Shown here: piece after piece, positions 1 through 8,297 of the stretch
Layout: every line of letters begins with the position of its first letter
Position numbering within the stretch: the stretch's first letter is position 1
DNA from: Hyphomicrobiales bacterium
GTDB taxonomy: Bacteria > Pseudomonadota > Alphaproteobacteria > Rhizobiales > Rhizobiaceae
DNA: 64,000 bases
Assembly: GCA_900465685.1 (NCBI GenBank)
Contig: UEGR01000003.1
Span: 62,001 to 126,000, forward strand
Direction of reading: 5' to 3'
The notes under the pieces: model-generated
Seen by the model: only the letters and a program-made list of their open reading frames with translations
Databases searched by the model: none
Told to the model about the DNA's origin: nothing
Program-made: the position numbers and the translations under genes

Positions 1-120
1 CTCGATTTTTATGACTCTTGCGCCAGCGTCGGCGAGTTTGAGAGTGCAAAGAGGAGCGGCCACGGCTTGTTCAATTGAAACAACGAGGACTCCGTCAAGT
101 GGCAGATTGGTATCAGACAT
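1..120 (-). CDS. CaiB/BaiF family III CoA-transferase, N-terminal fragment (cut by window edge)
   Basis: This is a partial gene too short to stand out as an ORF. It starts with ATG at 118-120 and its first 40 codons are open to the window edge. The translation contains LPLDGVLVVSIEQAVAAPLC followed by a stretch ending ADAGARVIKIE, the characteristic first strand-helix of family III CoA-transferases. These enzymes move CoA between acyl-CoA donors and free carboxylic acids. The start overlaps the stop of the upstream flavoprotein gene by 8 bases, which suggests translational coupling. With the acyl-CoA dehydrogenase two genes upstream, it probably activates an acid product of this catabolic cluster. 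Substrate unknown; the rest of the gene lies outside the window. Confidence 0.8.
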   Translation of the reverse strand, partial: MSDTNLPLDGVLVVSIEQAVAAPLCTLKLADAGARVIKIE

Positions 121-853
121 TTCTCTGTACCCCCGATCTCGCCAGAACTCCGGGTTTCAAACGCTCGTTCGCTCCGTAATCTTCGGCAGAATGGAAGAAC
201 AAGCGAGGTGTTGTCTCGATCTCGGTGAGCCGCTTTCTAAAAGCTTCCAGATATGCGGTTCTGCCGTCATCGCCTACACGTCCGGGCATGTAGGCAATAA
301 ACGGCGGAAGGACATCAAAACCGCTGTATCTGAAAAGGCCGTTGTGTATCGGCCAGAGCACCGTAAGGATATCGCCGTCTATGCCATCAGGCGCATATGT
401 GTCTGCGGAGGTTCCAGTCGTGGCAGCCACCATGGCGAGCTTGCCCTTGAACATACCAGTATCGTATTTCCGGCCTGCTATATAGGCGAAGCCACGAGCA
501 AAGACCCTGTCTGCCCACCCCTTAAGGATCGCTGGCATTCCAAACCACCACACCGGGAACTGGAAAATGATAAAATCTGCTGCCCTGACTTTTTCGATTT
601 CAGCTTGGATGTCCGGTGCCAGCTTGCCATTTTCGTAGGCGGAGGTCTGTTCTTTAGGCAGACTGAAGAAATCGTTGTTGGTAAGATCGCCGACAATATC
701 GCCCTTGCCCGCCACGGGATTAAAGTCAATCGCGTACAGATCGCTTACTGTGACAGTGTGCCCTTCTGCTTCAAGCGTAGCAACGGCTATGTCCTTCATT
801 GCACCGTTGAAAGATTTGGTCTCAGGATGGGCGTAAACGATTAATACGTTCAA
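113..853 (-). CDS. NAD(P)H dehydrogenase (quinone)/flavodoxin-fold oxidoreductase
   Basis: 246 aa. The N-terminus MNVLIVYAHPETKSFNGAMK is the FMN-binding loop of the NQO1/MdaB/KefF-type flavodoxin-like fold. The central FQFPVWWFGMPAILKGWADR is the second family signature, followed by a Gly-rich ATTGTSADTY segment. Such enzymes carry out two-electron reduction of quinones or related acceptors with NAD(P)H in the cytoplasm. The start is a TTG preceded by TAGGAG at 9-nt spacing. It lies 12 bp downstream of the acyl-CoA dehydrogenase gene and overlaps the CoA-transferase gene, so the three are probably co-transcribed. Family assignment is firm; the physiological substrate is not known. Confidence 0.88.
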   Translation of the reverse strand: MNVLIVYAHPETKSFNGAMKDIAVATLEAEGHTVTVSDLYAIDFNPVAGKGDIVGDLTNNDFFSLPKEQTSAYENGKLAPDIQAEIEKVRAADFIIFQFPVWWFGMPAILKGWADRVFARGFAYIAGRKYDTGMFKGKLAMVAATTGTSADTYAPDGIDGDILTVLWPIHNGLFRYSGFDVLPPFIAYMPGRVGDDGRTAYLEAFRKRLTEIETTPRLFFHSAEDYGANERLKPGVLARSGVQRNV

Positions 854-865
854 GGGAAACTACTC

Positions 866-2026
866 CTAATAAGAACGAGGCATACCCAAAACATGCTCGG
901 ACAAGTATGAGAGGATAAGGTTGGTCGAGATTGGTGCGACCTGGTAGAGGCGAGTCTCGCGAAATTTGCGTTCGACATCGTATTCTTCAGCGAATCCGAA
1001 ACCGCCATGAGTTTGAATGCAGGCATTTGCGGCCTCAAATGACGCATCGGCGGCGAGCATTTTTGCCATATTTGCCTCAGCACCCGGATTCTGGCCCGCT
1101 TCATACAGAGCAAGAGCAGCATGCACCATAAGTTCAGCGGCTCTTGTGTTTGCATAAGCTTTCGCTATTGGGAACTGGATACCCTGGTTTTGACCGATCG
1201 GACGTCCAAATATCGAACGCTCTTTGGCATAATTTACTGATTTCTCGGTAAACCATTTTGCATCGCCAATACATTCGGCTGCTATCAGAATTCGCTCCGC
1301 GTTCATTCCGGAAAGAATATAGCGAAAGCCTTTGCCTTCCTCGCCAATCAAGTTCGATACAGGTACGCGAAGATTGTCGAAGAAAACTTCAGTCGTGGCA
1401 TGGTTCATCATCGTTCGAATAGGACGGATTGTCAGACCATTATTCTTCGCTTGCGCCATATCGACGATCAGAACAGAAAGGCCGTCAGTTTTTTTCATCC
1501 CCTTAGTCAGAGGCGATGTTCGCGCCAGCAACAACATGAGATCTGAGTATTCTGCGCGACTCGTCCATATTTTCTGACCGTTGATGACAAAATCATCCCC
1601 ATCCCGACGAGCCGTGGTTTTAAGTGCGCCAGTGTCCGTTCCGCTGGTTGGCTCGGTTACGCCGAACGCTTGCAAGCGGAGCTCACCAGTCGCGATTTTC
1701 GGCAGATAGCGTGCTTTTTGCTCTTCCGATCCGTGCCTCAGAAGCGTGCCCATCGTATACATCTGGGCGTGACATGCGCCGCCATTGCACCCTGTCCGTT
1801 GTATTTCTTCCAGCACGGCTGCCGCCGCAGAAAGTGGCAAGCCAGATCCGCCATACTCTTCGGGAATAAGAATCGAAAGCCATCCTGCCTCGGTCAGCGC
1901 ATTCACAAATTCGGTAGGGTAAGCCATATCGCGATCAATTTTACGCCAATACTCGCCCGGAAACCGTTGGCAAAGCCTCGCAACGGCCTCGCGAATGTCA
2001 GCGTAATTATCGACTGCGACGTGCAT
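866..2026 (-). CDS. acyl-CoA dehydrogenase
   Basis: About 386 aa, the usual length for the family. Recognisable parts are the N-terminal helical domain, the FAD-contacting GVTEPTSGTDTGALKTTA block, KIWTSRAEYSD, RSIFGRPIGQNQGIQ, and QTHGGFGFAEEYDVERKFRE, which carries the usual region of the catalytic base. It oxidises an acyl-CoA to its 2,3-enoyl-CoA and passes electrons to ETF. The start chosen is the ATG at 2024-2026, 9 nt after AGGAG. An ATG two codons earlier (2032) sits only 3 nt from it, and a longer in-frame start exists at 2056. It lies downstream of the LysR gene and upstream of the flavoprotein and CoA-transferase genes, which suggests oxidation of the CoA ester made by this cluster. 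Confidence 0.93.
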   Translation of the reverse strand: MHVAVDNYADIREAVARLCQRFPGEYWRKIDRDMAYPTEFVNALTEAGWLSILIPEEYGGSGLPLSAAAAVLEEIQRTGCNGGACHAQMYTMGTLLRHGSEEQKARYLPKIATGELRLQAFGVTEPTSGTDTGALKTTARRDGDDFVINGQKIWTSRAEYSDLMLLLARTSPLTKGMKKTDGLSVLIVDMAQAKNNGLTIRPIRTMMNHATTEVFFDNLRVPVSNLIGEEGKGFRYILSGMNAERILIAAECIGDAKWFTEKSVNYAKERSIFGRPIGQNQGIQFPIAKAYANTRAAELMVHAALALYEAGQNPGAEANMAKMLAADASFEAANACIQTHGGFGFAEEYDVERKFRETRLYQVAPISTNLILSYLSEHVLGMPRSY

Positions 2027-2144
2027 GCCCATGATCTCCTCATCATTACGAGACAACAGCTACATCTCGCCACCCATATCGACAAGGAAATAGAAGTGAG
2101 AACAGATATGCCCTGTTGCTATAGCTTACGCATTGAGAGAACGA

Positions 2145-3077
2145 TTAGATGTCCTTCAGCATGCGACCTGACCAAACACCTTCTTCTACCAGCTTTTCGA
2201 CAGTGGACGCGATTACCTGGCCGCTGAAACGAGCGAGTCGGGAGGCAGGGCGGTCCGTCGGATATGAAATAATCAGGCGGCGCACCGGTATAGGGTCTAC
2301 AATTGGTACTGCACACAGTTGTCCAGCATTTAGCTCCTCTCTGATCGGAGCTAAAGGAAGTACAGTCACACCGTGATTATTCTGGACAAGTGATTTCAAT
2401 GTTGAATAACTGTCAGCCTCAATCTTAACGTTGAGGGCAATACCCGTGTCTTGTGCGTATTTTTCAAGAAGTGACCGCAAGCCATGCCCGATACTGGGTA
2501 AAAGTAGTCGTTCCCCATCCAACTCGCTAAAAGCAATGTGGTGACGCCTTTTTTGATCAAAGCCTGCGGGCCCGATGAGGAACAGCGATTCTTCCAAAAG
2601 CGGGTGGATCCGAAGCGACCTTGCATTCTTCGGATCATACAGGATCGCGGCATCGATATCGCCTCTATGGAGCCAGTCGAGCAAGTAACCGGAGTAGGCG
2701 CTGACTATGCGTAATGTCGCGTCCGGATGGGTATCTTGAAAGGCTGACACTAATGGTTCCGATAGAATATCAGAAGCGGTGGGAGGCATCCCGATTGAAA
2801 CATGTCCCCTTAGCGGCGCATTTTCGTCTTGGGCGACCGCGCGGATCTCTTCCATCTCAGCCATAATTCGCTGAGCGTGACGTAGAACGTCATGACCTTT
2901 CTCGGTTGCAATCATCCCACGGCCATGACGATCAAATAGCCGTGCTCCTAATTCCTGTTCCAGGAGTCTAATTTGTCTGCTCAGGGCTGGTTGCGCAATA
3001 CGCAGCCGATCGGCGGCTTTGGAGAGGCTTCCGAGCTCAGCTACATGAATCAATGTTCGAAGTTGCGATATATCCAT
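2145..3077 (-). CDS. LysR-family transcriptional regulator
   Basis: 310 aa, standard LTTR length. The N-terminal winged HTH is clear: MDISQLRTLIHVAELGSLSK, then AADRLRIAQPALSRQIRLLE. The C-terminal part (from about residue 95) is the periplasmic-binding-protein-like effector domain. It is divergent from the TPP-decarboxylase operon across a 104-bp gap holding a perfect inverted repeat, the classic LTTR arrangement. It also lies upstream of, and on the same strand as, the acyl-CoA dehydrogenase gene. The inference is that it senses a substrate or intermediate of the cluster and controls both directions. Confidence 0.95.
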   Translation of the reverse strand: MDISQLRTLIHVAELGSLSKAADRLRIAQPALSRQIRLLEQELGARLFDRHGRGMIATEKGHDVLRHAQRIMAEMEEIRAVAQDENAPLRGHVSIGMPPTASDILSEPLVSAFQDTHPDATLRIVSAYSGYLLDWLHRGDIDAAILYDPKNARSLRIHPLLEESLFLIGPAGFDQKRRHHIAFSELDGERLLLPSIGHGLRSLLEKYAQDTGIALNVKIEADSYSTLKSLVQNNHGVTVLPLAPIREELNAGQLCAVPIVDPIPVRRLIISYPTDRPASRLARFSGQVIASTVEKLVEEGVWSGRMLKDI

Positions 3078-3181
3078 ACCTATACAATATCGCTATAACT
3101 GTTCGTGCAAAAGGGTCGATGTAGAAACATTTTTGATAAGGCATAAAGCGGTTATCAATAACTCTTCAGGGGAGGCGAGCC
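3078..3181. promoter_or_regulatory. divergent promoter region with candidate LTTR operator
   Basis: The gap between the LysR gene and the catabolic operon contains a perfect 7-bp inverted repeat, TTGATAA (3133-3139) and TTATCAA (3152-3158), separated by 12 bp. A second, weaker dyad (TATA...CTATA) lies near 3090-3106, close to the LysR start. LTTRs bind dyads with a T-N11-A core in such divergent regions. The SD GGGGAGG (about 3169-3176) precedes the TTG start at 3182. Confidence 0.6.
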
Positions 3182-3742
3182 TTGAGCGCCGCTGATGTGA
3201 TATCCGCCCAGACGAAACGCCCGACACGCGATCTATCCGTGGATTGGCCGCTGGAACTTTATGATGCTCTTAAGTCTGCTGATGTAGGGCAGGTGTCCTA
3301 CGTACCCGATGCCGGACATTCGACGCTTATAAGGTTATTCGGTGAAGACAACGAAGTCGTCACCAACGTACTGACGACCGAAGAAGAAGGGATTGCACTT
3401 TCCGTAGGGGCTTGGCTCGGCGGAATGCGGAGCGTGATCTTGATGCAGTCTTCGGGCGTCGGAAATTGCATCAACATGCTTTCCCTACCTGTACAGGGAC
3501 GTTTTCCACTTCTCATGCTTGTGACAATGCGAGGTGAATGGGCAGAGTTTAATCCATGGCAAGTGCCAATGGGCCAGGCTACGCAGGCCTCCCTGGAAGC
3601 CATAGGGGTCACGGTTCTACGGGCGGAAACCGGGCAGGATCTGATCGAAGTTGTGGAGCAGGCCGCCACAATGGCATTCGAGGCGGATCAACAGATCGCT
3701 GTGCTGATTGGTCAGCGTCTTCTGGGAAAAAAGAAGTGGTAA
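3182..3742 (+). CDS. TPP-dependent 2-oxoacid decarboxylase, alpha (PYR-type) subunit
   Basis: 186 aa. It matches the N-terminal half of sulfopyruvate/phosphonopyruvate decarboxylases (ComD-like): the stretch NVLTTEEEGIALSVGAWLGG carries the conserved Glu that activates the thiamine ring, followed by SSGVGNCINMLSLP and FPLLMLVTMRGEW. The start is a TTG preceded by GGGGAGG. The beta subunit begins 5 bp downstream. Together the pair should decarboxylate a 2-oxoacid to an aldehyde, which the adjacent aldehyde dehydrogenase can oxidise. The two-subunit layout is like ComDE of coenzyme M synthesis, but the context is catabolic, so the substrate is probably different. Confidence 0.85.
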   Translation: MSAADVISAQTKRPTRDLSVDWPLELYDALKSADVGQVSYVPDAGHSTLIRLFGEDNEVVTNVLTTEEEGIALSVGAWLGGMRSVILMQSSGVGNCINMLSLPVQGRFPLLMLVTMRGEWAEFNPWQVPMGQATQASLEAIGVTVLRAETGQDLIEVVEQAATMAFEADQQIAVLIGQRLLGKKKW

Positions 3743-3747
3743 TTGAT

Positions 3748-4335
3748 ATGTCTCTTCCAACTTTTGACCGTCGCGCGGCTGTAAACAAACTCCTTGAAAA
3801 TCGAAATGGAGTTCTTGTCGTCACCGGTCTTGGATCGCCCAGTTACGATGTCCATGCTGCGGGGGATCGCGATGATAATTATTATCTATGGGGTGCAATG
3901 GGTGGGGCAGCGCTTGTCGGCCTTGGTCTTGCTCAAGCTCAGCCTGATAAACGAGTGATGGTGATTACAGGCGATGGCGAACAGCTGATGGCGTTTGGCG
4001 CATTAGCGACTATTGCTGTGGCTAGGCCCAGGAATCTTGACGTGATTGTCCTAGATAATCAACACTTTGGTGAAACAGGGATGCAAACCAGCCACACAGG
4101 ACGCGGCATTCAACTCGATAAAGTTGCCAATGCATGCGGGTTTGTGGAAACCGCTGAGTTGAGAAGTCTGGAAGAGGTGGATCAGTTGAGCCTTCGTTTA
4201 AGAAGCCAGCCAATTGGTCCGAGATTGTTCGTGTTGAAAATCACTGCGGAGAATTTGCCACGGTCGCTTCCTCCACGTGATGCAACGTTTATCAAGAACA
4301 GATTCAGGGCGCACCTAGGTTTGGCGACCTGTTAG
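3748..4335 (+). CDS. TPP-dependent 2-oxoacid decarboxylase, beta (PP-type) subunit
   Basis: 195 aa, ComE-like. The TPP/Mg2+ motif is seen as GDGEQLMAFGALATIA followed by LDVIVLDNQHFGETG, i.e. GDG followed by DN at the expected distance. The upstream segment NYYLWGAMGGAALVGLGLA is also typical of the PP domain. The start is the ATG at 3748, just after the alpha-subunit stop; the frame is open further upstream but only as overlap with the alpha gene. It should form an alpha/beta complex completing one decarboxylase active site at the interface. Odd point: no strong SD, consistent with translational coupling to the alpha subunit. Confidence 0.86.
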   Translation: MSLPTFDRRAAVNKLLENRNGVLVVTGLGSPSYDVHAAGDRDDNYYLWGAMGGAALVGLGLAQAQPDKRVMVITGDGEQLMAFGALATIAVARPRNLDVIVLDNQHFGETGMQTSHTGRGIQLDKVANACGFVETAELRSLEEVDQLSLRLRSQPIGPRLFVLKITAENLPRSLPPRDATFIKNRFRAHLGLATC

Positions 4336-4345
4336 GGAGGCTCTT

Positions 4346-5818
4346 TTGATTTCATTTCAGAACACGGTTGCTGGTAAATTGTTGCCATCGGGGACAACAT
4401 TTGAAAGCTATGATCCATTTACAGGCAAACCGTGGGCGTTAATTCCCAGAAACAACGCAGCTGAGGTTGATCAAGCCGTTGCAGCCGCAAAACAGGCCTT
4501 CAAATCGAAAGAATGGTCAGGGTTGTCGAATTCCGCGCGCGGCAAACTCCTGATCCGCGTTGCTGATCTGATAGCGGACAATGCGGAGCGTCTAGCCGCG
4601 ATTGAAACAAGAGATAACGGCAAGCTCATTTCGGAAATGACCGCACAGTTGCGTTACATACCGGAATGGTATCGTTATTTTGGCGGACTTGCAGACAAAA
4701 TTGAAGGTTCTGTTCTTCCTATCGACAAGCCCGGGATGTTCACCTTCACGAAACGTGAGCCTATCGGTGTGATCGCAGCTATCGTTCCGTGGAATTCGCC
4801 ACTCATGTTGCTGACGTGGAAGCTTGCACCTCTGCTGGCTGCCGGAAACACTGTTGTCATCAAGCCTTCCGAGTATACGTCCGCTTCAACACTAGAGCTG
4901 GTGAAATTGTTCACAGCAGCTGGTTTCCCTGCGGGTGTCGTAAATACCGTTACGGGTATGCCATTGGAAGTTGGCGTTCCGCTTGTATCCCATCCGGACG
5001 TTGCCAAGATCGCATTCACCGGTGGTGAACCTGGTGGTATCGCGGTTTACAAAGCGGCTGCCGAGGGGCTCAAAACCGTAACGCTTGAACTAGGTGGCAA
5101 GTCAGCAAATCTTGTATTCCCAGACGCCAACATCAAGAGCGCCGTAAACGGGGCCATTTCGGGAATATTTGCGGCCAGCGGCCAGACCTGCATCGCTGGA
5201 TCTCGCTTGGTCGTTCATCGGAAAGTTCACGATGAAGTGGTCGAAGGTTTGGTGAAGTTGGCTTCAACTGCTCGGATCGGGAATCCGGCCCTTGCCGAGA
5301 CGCAAGTCGGGCCGATAACAACCACTGCTCAGCGCACTAAAGTGCTCGATTACATTGATATCGCCCGCGACGAAGGGGCTAAATGCGTTCTGGGTGGTGG
5401 AGTACCCGAGGACCCGCGTCTCTCAGATGGTTGGTTTGTAGAACCCAGTATTTTCACTGGAGTTAACAACCAGATGCGCATTGCAAGAGAAGAGGTGTTT
5501 GGTCCGATCTTGTCAGTTATTCCTTTCGATGACGACGACGAAGCTTATGCAATCGCCAATGACAGCCCCTACGGATTGGCGGCTGGTCTTTGGACAGCTG
5601 ACATCGGACGCGCTCTTCGTGGTGCATCCGTACTGGAAGCGGGAACCATATGGGTGAATTCATATCGTGCTGTCAGCTACATGGCTCCGTTTGGAGGATA
5701 CAAGAGAAGTGGAGTGGGACGTGAAAGCGGTCAGGAGGCGATACAAGCTTATCTTCAGACCAAAACAGTTTGGATTGATACAGTTGGAGAGACCGCTAAT
5801 CCATTTGTGATTAGATAA
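4346..5818 (+). CDS. aldehyde dehydrogenase (NAD(P)+)
   Basis: 490 aa, full-length ALDH superfamily. Seen: the Asn-containing IVPWNSPLMLLTWKLAPLLA, cofactor-binding KPSEYT, the general base Glu in LELGGKSANLVF (residue 248), the catalytic Cys in GQTCIAGSR (residue 282), and EEVFGPILSV. The Rossmann Gly motif reads FTGGEPGGIAVYKAAA, where most relatives have FTGGTEVGR, a small deviation near the cofactor. The start is a TTG 6-7 nt after GGGAGG. It lies directly downstream of the decarboxylase genes, so it likely oxidises the aldehyde they make to a carboxylic acid, feeding the CoA-transferase. Confidence 0.94.
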   Translation: MISFQNTVAGKLLPSGTTFESYDPFTGKPWALIPRNNAAEVDQAVAAAKQAFKSKEWSGLSNSARGKLLIRVADLIADNAERLAAIETRDNGKLISEMTAQLRYIPEWYRYFGGLADKIEGSVLPIDKPGMFTFTKREPIGVIAAIVPWNSPLMLLTWKLAPLLAAGNTVVIKPSEYTSASTLELVKLFTAAGFPAGVVNTVTGMPLEVGVPLVSHPDVAKIAFTGGEPGGIAVYKAAAEGLKTVTLELGGKSANLVFPDANIKSAVNGAISGIFAASGQTCIAGSRLVVHRKVHDEVVEGLVKLASTARIGNPALAETQVGPITTTAQRTKVLDYIDIARDEGAKCVLGGGVPEDPRLSDGWFVEPSIFTGVNNQMRIAREEVFGPILSVIPFDDDDEAYAIANDSPYGLAAGLWTADIGRALRGASVLEAGTIWVNSYRAVSYMAPFGGYKRSGVGRESGQEAIQAYLQTKTVWIDTVGETANPFVIR

Positions 5819-5874
5819 CGTTGTATGGGCGTACTTCAAAGAATGAAAATAACGGAGCCGCCCAAGGAGGAAAA

Positions 5875-7047
5875 TTGAAACCGGGGAACGACAGCGTAGT
5901 TATTGTGGGCGGAGCTATTGTGGGTAGCTCTGTAGCTTATTTTTTGCGGGATCAGGGTTTCGTTGGGGATATCACTGTGGTCGAACGCGACCCAACCTAT
6001 CAGCGTTGTTCAACCGCGCTTTCTGCGGCTTCAATCAGGACGCAATTTGGTACTCCTGTAAATATCCATATGAGTTTGTATGGCGCAGGATTCTTCCGCT
6101 CCATAAAAGAACGTTTCGGACAAGATGCAGACATCGGCTTTACTGAGCGAGGATATCTTATCTTGGGTGATCATGCAGTTGTGGCCGAGCGCCAGGCAGG
6201 TATAGCAATGCAGTCATCTGAAGGCGCGAAAGTGGTTGCCCTGTCGCCTGAGGAAGCTAAAGTCAGGTTTCCTTGGTTGAATGTCAGCGACGTTGGTATC
6301 GCGACAACAGCATTGCAGGACGAGGGTTGGTTCGACGCATGGTCTCTGATGTCGATCGTTCGGCAAGCGGGGCGGCAAAAAAACGTCAAATACGTTAAAG
6401 GTCACGTGAGCTCACTCAAAGTGGATGGATATCGAGTGACCGGTGTAAACTTGTCAGATGGTACGACAATCGCAGCGACTTCCTGCGTCATCGCAGCGGG
6501 TGCCACATCAGCACTGGTTGTGAAGGATCTTGGAATAGCACTCCCGATTACACCGAAGAAGCGAACCGTGTTCTGCATCCGGGCACCACTTGCAACCCAC
6601 AATTTTCCAATGCTCTTTGACAGCTCAGGCGCTTGGATTCGACCAGAAGGGGAGGGCTTTATCTGCGGTATTGCTCCTTCAGAAGCCGAGGATGGCGACG
6701 CATATGACGACTTTGAGCCTGCACATGAATTGCTCGAAAATTCCTTGTGGCCATTGTTGGCCCATAGAATTCCGGCGCTAGAACAGCTGAGACTGGAACG
6801 ATCCTGGGCGGGCCACTACGAAGTGAATTCCCTGGACCACAATGGAATTATCGGACCTCACGATGAGATCAAGAACCTGATCTTCGCAACGGGGTTCTCG
6901 GGACATGGTGTGATGCACGCCCCGGCTACGGGACGCGGCGTTGCAGAATTAATCACCCATGGAGAATATCGCAGTCTGGACCTGTCGCCGCTTGGTTATT
7001 CCCGAATTAGGGCAGGAACACCGCTCCATGAGACTGTTGTTTATTAG
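5875..7047 (+). CDS. FAD-dependent oxidoreductase, DAO family
   Basis: About 390 aa. The N-terminal Rossmann motif is VVIVGGAIVGSSVAYFLRDQ; the family's middle Gly of GGGIVG is Ala here. Later blocks include STALSAASIRTQFG, an internal DEGWFDAWS, and the C-terminal FATGFSGHGVMHAPATGRGVAE typical of sarcosine oxidase/D-amino-acid dehydrogenase-like enzymes. The frame opens at 5821, but a TTG at 5875 sits 3-4 nt after AAGGAGG and immediately precedes the Rossmann strand, so it is preferred. Such enzymes convert amino acids or N-methyl amino acids to oxoacids or imines. In this operon it could supply the 2-oxoacid for the decarboxylase; this is inference. Confidence 0.9.
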   Translation: MKPGNDSVVIVGGAIVGSSVAYFLRDQGFVGDITVVERDPTYQRCSTALSAASIRTQFGTPVNIHMSLYGAGFFRSIKERFGQDADIGFTERGYLILGDHAVVAERQAGIAMQSSEGAKVVALSPEEAKVRFPWLNVSDVGIATTALQDEGWFDAWSLMSIVRQAGRQKNVKYVKGHVSSLKVDGYRVTGVNLSDGTTIAATSCVIAAGATSALVVKDLGIALPITPKKRTVFCIRAPLATHNFPMLFDSSGAWIRPEGEGFICGIAPSEAEDGDAYDDFEPAHELLENSLWPLLAHRIPALEQLRLERSWAGHYEVNSLDHNGIIGPHDEIKNLIFATGFSGHGVMHAPATGRGVAELITHGEYRSLDLSPLGYSRIRAGTPLHETVVY

Positions 7048-7069
7048 TTTGAATTGAAAGGAACTGGCT

Positions 7070-7846
7070 ATGAAGCTTTTAGACAGGGTTGCTATTGTTA
7101 CCGGTGCAGCGAAGGGCATTGGCAAAGCTTCCGCTATACGATTGTTGGCGGAAGGAGCCAAAGTTGTGATAGCGGACATAGACGCAAAGAGACTTGAGGA
7201 AACTGCAGCTGCCATCGGTACGCCTGAAACTCTTCATTATGTGATCACCGACGTCAGTAAAAAGGATGAGGTTGAAGCGCTGGTGAGCGCTGCCGTCGAA
7301 CGATTCGGGCGGTTGGACATAATGGTCAACAACGCGGGCATCGCACCTGTTAAAGATTTTCTTTCGATCACCAAGAAAGATTACGATCATGTGCTGAGTA
7401 TTAACCTGGAAGGCGCTTTCTGGGGGACGCAGGCCGCTGGTCGTCAAATGATCGCCCAAGGCGATGGCGGCGTGATAATCAATATGTCCTCGATCAACTC
7501 TGGGCTGGCTAATCCGAATGTTGCCACATATGCAATCAGCAAAGGTGGAATGAATCAGGTGACCGGAACTGCCGCTGTAGCATTCGCTCCACACGGTATT
7601 CGAGTCGTTGGAATTGGCCCTGGAACGATCGACACAGAGATGGTCCGTGGTGACTTTGTTTCGAGTGCCACCGATAAGGCAATTCTGGACCGCACTCCTC
7701 TCGGACGATATGGAACAGCCGATGAAATTGCGGCCGTTGTTGCATTTTTGGCGAGCGATGATGCTTCATATTTTACTGGGGAGACAATTTATCCCGACGG
7801 CGGTCGCCGCGTTTTGAACTACGTTATGCCAGAGAAGAAGAAATAA
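7070..7846 (+). CDS. short-chain dehydrogenase/reductase (SDR)
   Basis: 258 aa, classical SDR. Seen: the cofactor motif TGAAKGIGKASA (residues about 12-18), NNAGIAPV, the catalytic Ser in NMSSINSG and the YAISK catalytic pair (Tyr-x3-Lys), and the C-terminal GETIYPDGGRRVL. The acidic residue after beta-2 (VIADID) points to NAD+ preference. It has an ATG start after AAAGGAAC. It is the fifth gene of the operon, one base before the VOC gene. The likely role is oxidation or reduction of a hydroxyl/keto group on a pathway intermediate; substrate not deducible. Confidence 0.94.
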   Translation: MKLLDRVAIVTGAAKGIGKASAIRLLAEGAKVVIADIDAKRLEETAAAIGTPETLHYVITDVSKKDEVEALVSAAVERFGRLDIMVNNAGIAPVKDFLSITKKDYDHVLSINLEGAFWGTQAAGRQMIAQGDGGVIINMSSINSGLANPNVATYAISKGGMNQVTGTAAVAFAPHGIRVVGIGPGTIDTEMVRGDFVSSATDKAILDRTPLGRYGTADEIAAVVAFLASDDASYFTGETIYPDGGRRVLNYVMPEKKK

Positions 7847-7847
7847 G

Positions 7848-8294
7848 ATGGGAACGTTTGATAAACTGCACCACATCTGCATCGTCGTGTCAGATATAGA
7901 TGCTTCGCAAGCATGGTATGAAGCCATTGGCATTGGACCGTGGGAGGATTATCCTCCGCTCGTGGAGTATACGGATCTCAAAGTGCCTGACGAGAAGGGC
8001 TTCCATAACCTGATCTATCGGGTGTGCAACTTGCCGAACATTCAGTTCCAACTCTGCCAGCCGGACGATAATCCAAGTCCCCAGCGCAAGTTTCTTGATG
8101 AAAAAGGCGAGGGCGTTTTTCACGTCGGGTTTGAAGTAACGGATGCGAACGCCGCTGAAAAGGAAACGACGTCGAACGGATTGTCGATACTGATGCGTGG
8201 ACGACGGGCCAATGGCACTGGATTTACATATTATGATACTGCCGCTGATGGAGGTGTAAACCTCTTGACGCGTGCCACACCAAAGGCTGGTTAA
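7848..8294 (+). CDS. VOC-superfamily (glyoxalase/dioxygenase fold) protein
   Basis: 148 aa with two beta-alpha-beta-beta-beta modules. The first begins DKLHHICIVVSDIDASQAWY with a potential metal His; the second contains GVFHVGFEVTD with another His; the C-terminus has TYYDTAADGGVNLL. The pattern fits metal-dependent VOC enzymes such as methylmalonyl-CoA epimerase or glyoxalase-like lyases. Its start follows the SDR stop by one base, so it is translationally coupled. An epimerase or ring-opening/isomerase role in the pathway is possible, but no specific reaction can be assigned. Confidence 0.86.
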   Translation: MGTFDKLHHICIVVSDIDASQAWYEAIGIGPWEDYPPLVEYTDLKVPDEKGFHNLIYRVCNLPNIQFQLCQPDDNPSPQRKFLDEKGEGVFHVGFEVTDANAAEKETTSNGLSILMRGRRANGTGFTYYDTAADGGVNLLTRATPKAG

Positions 8295-8297
8295 ACT

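Noticed and set aside
11-844. Long plus-strand frame of 277 codons
   Set aside because: It is antisense to a clear flavodoxin-fold protein and its translation has no domain.
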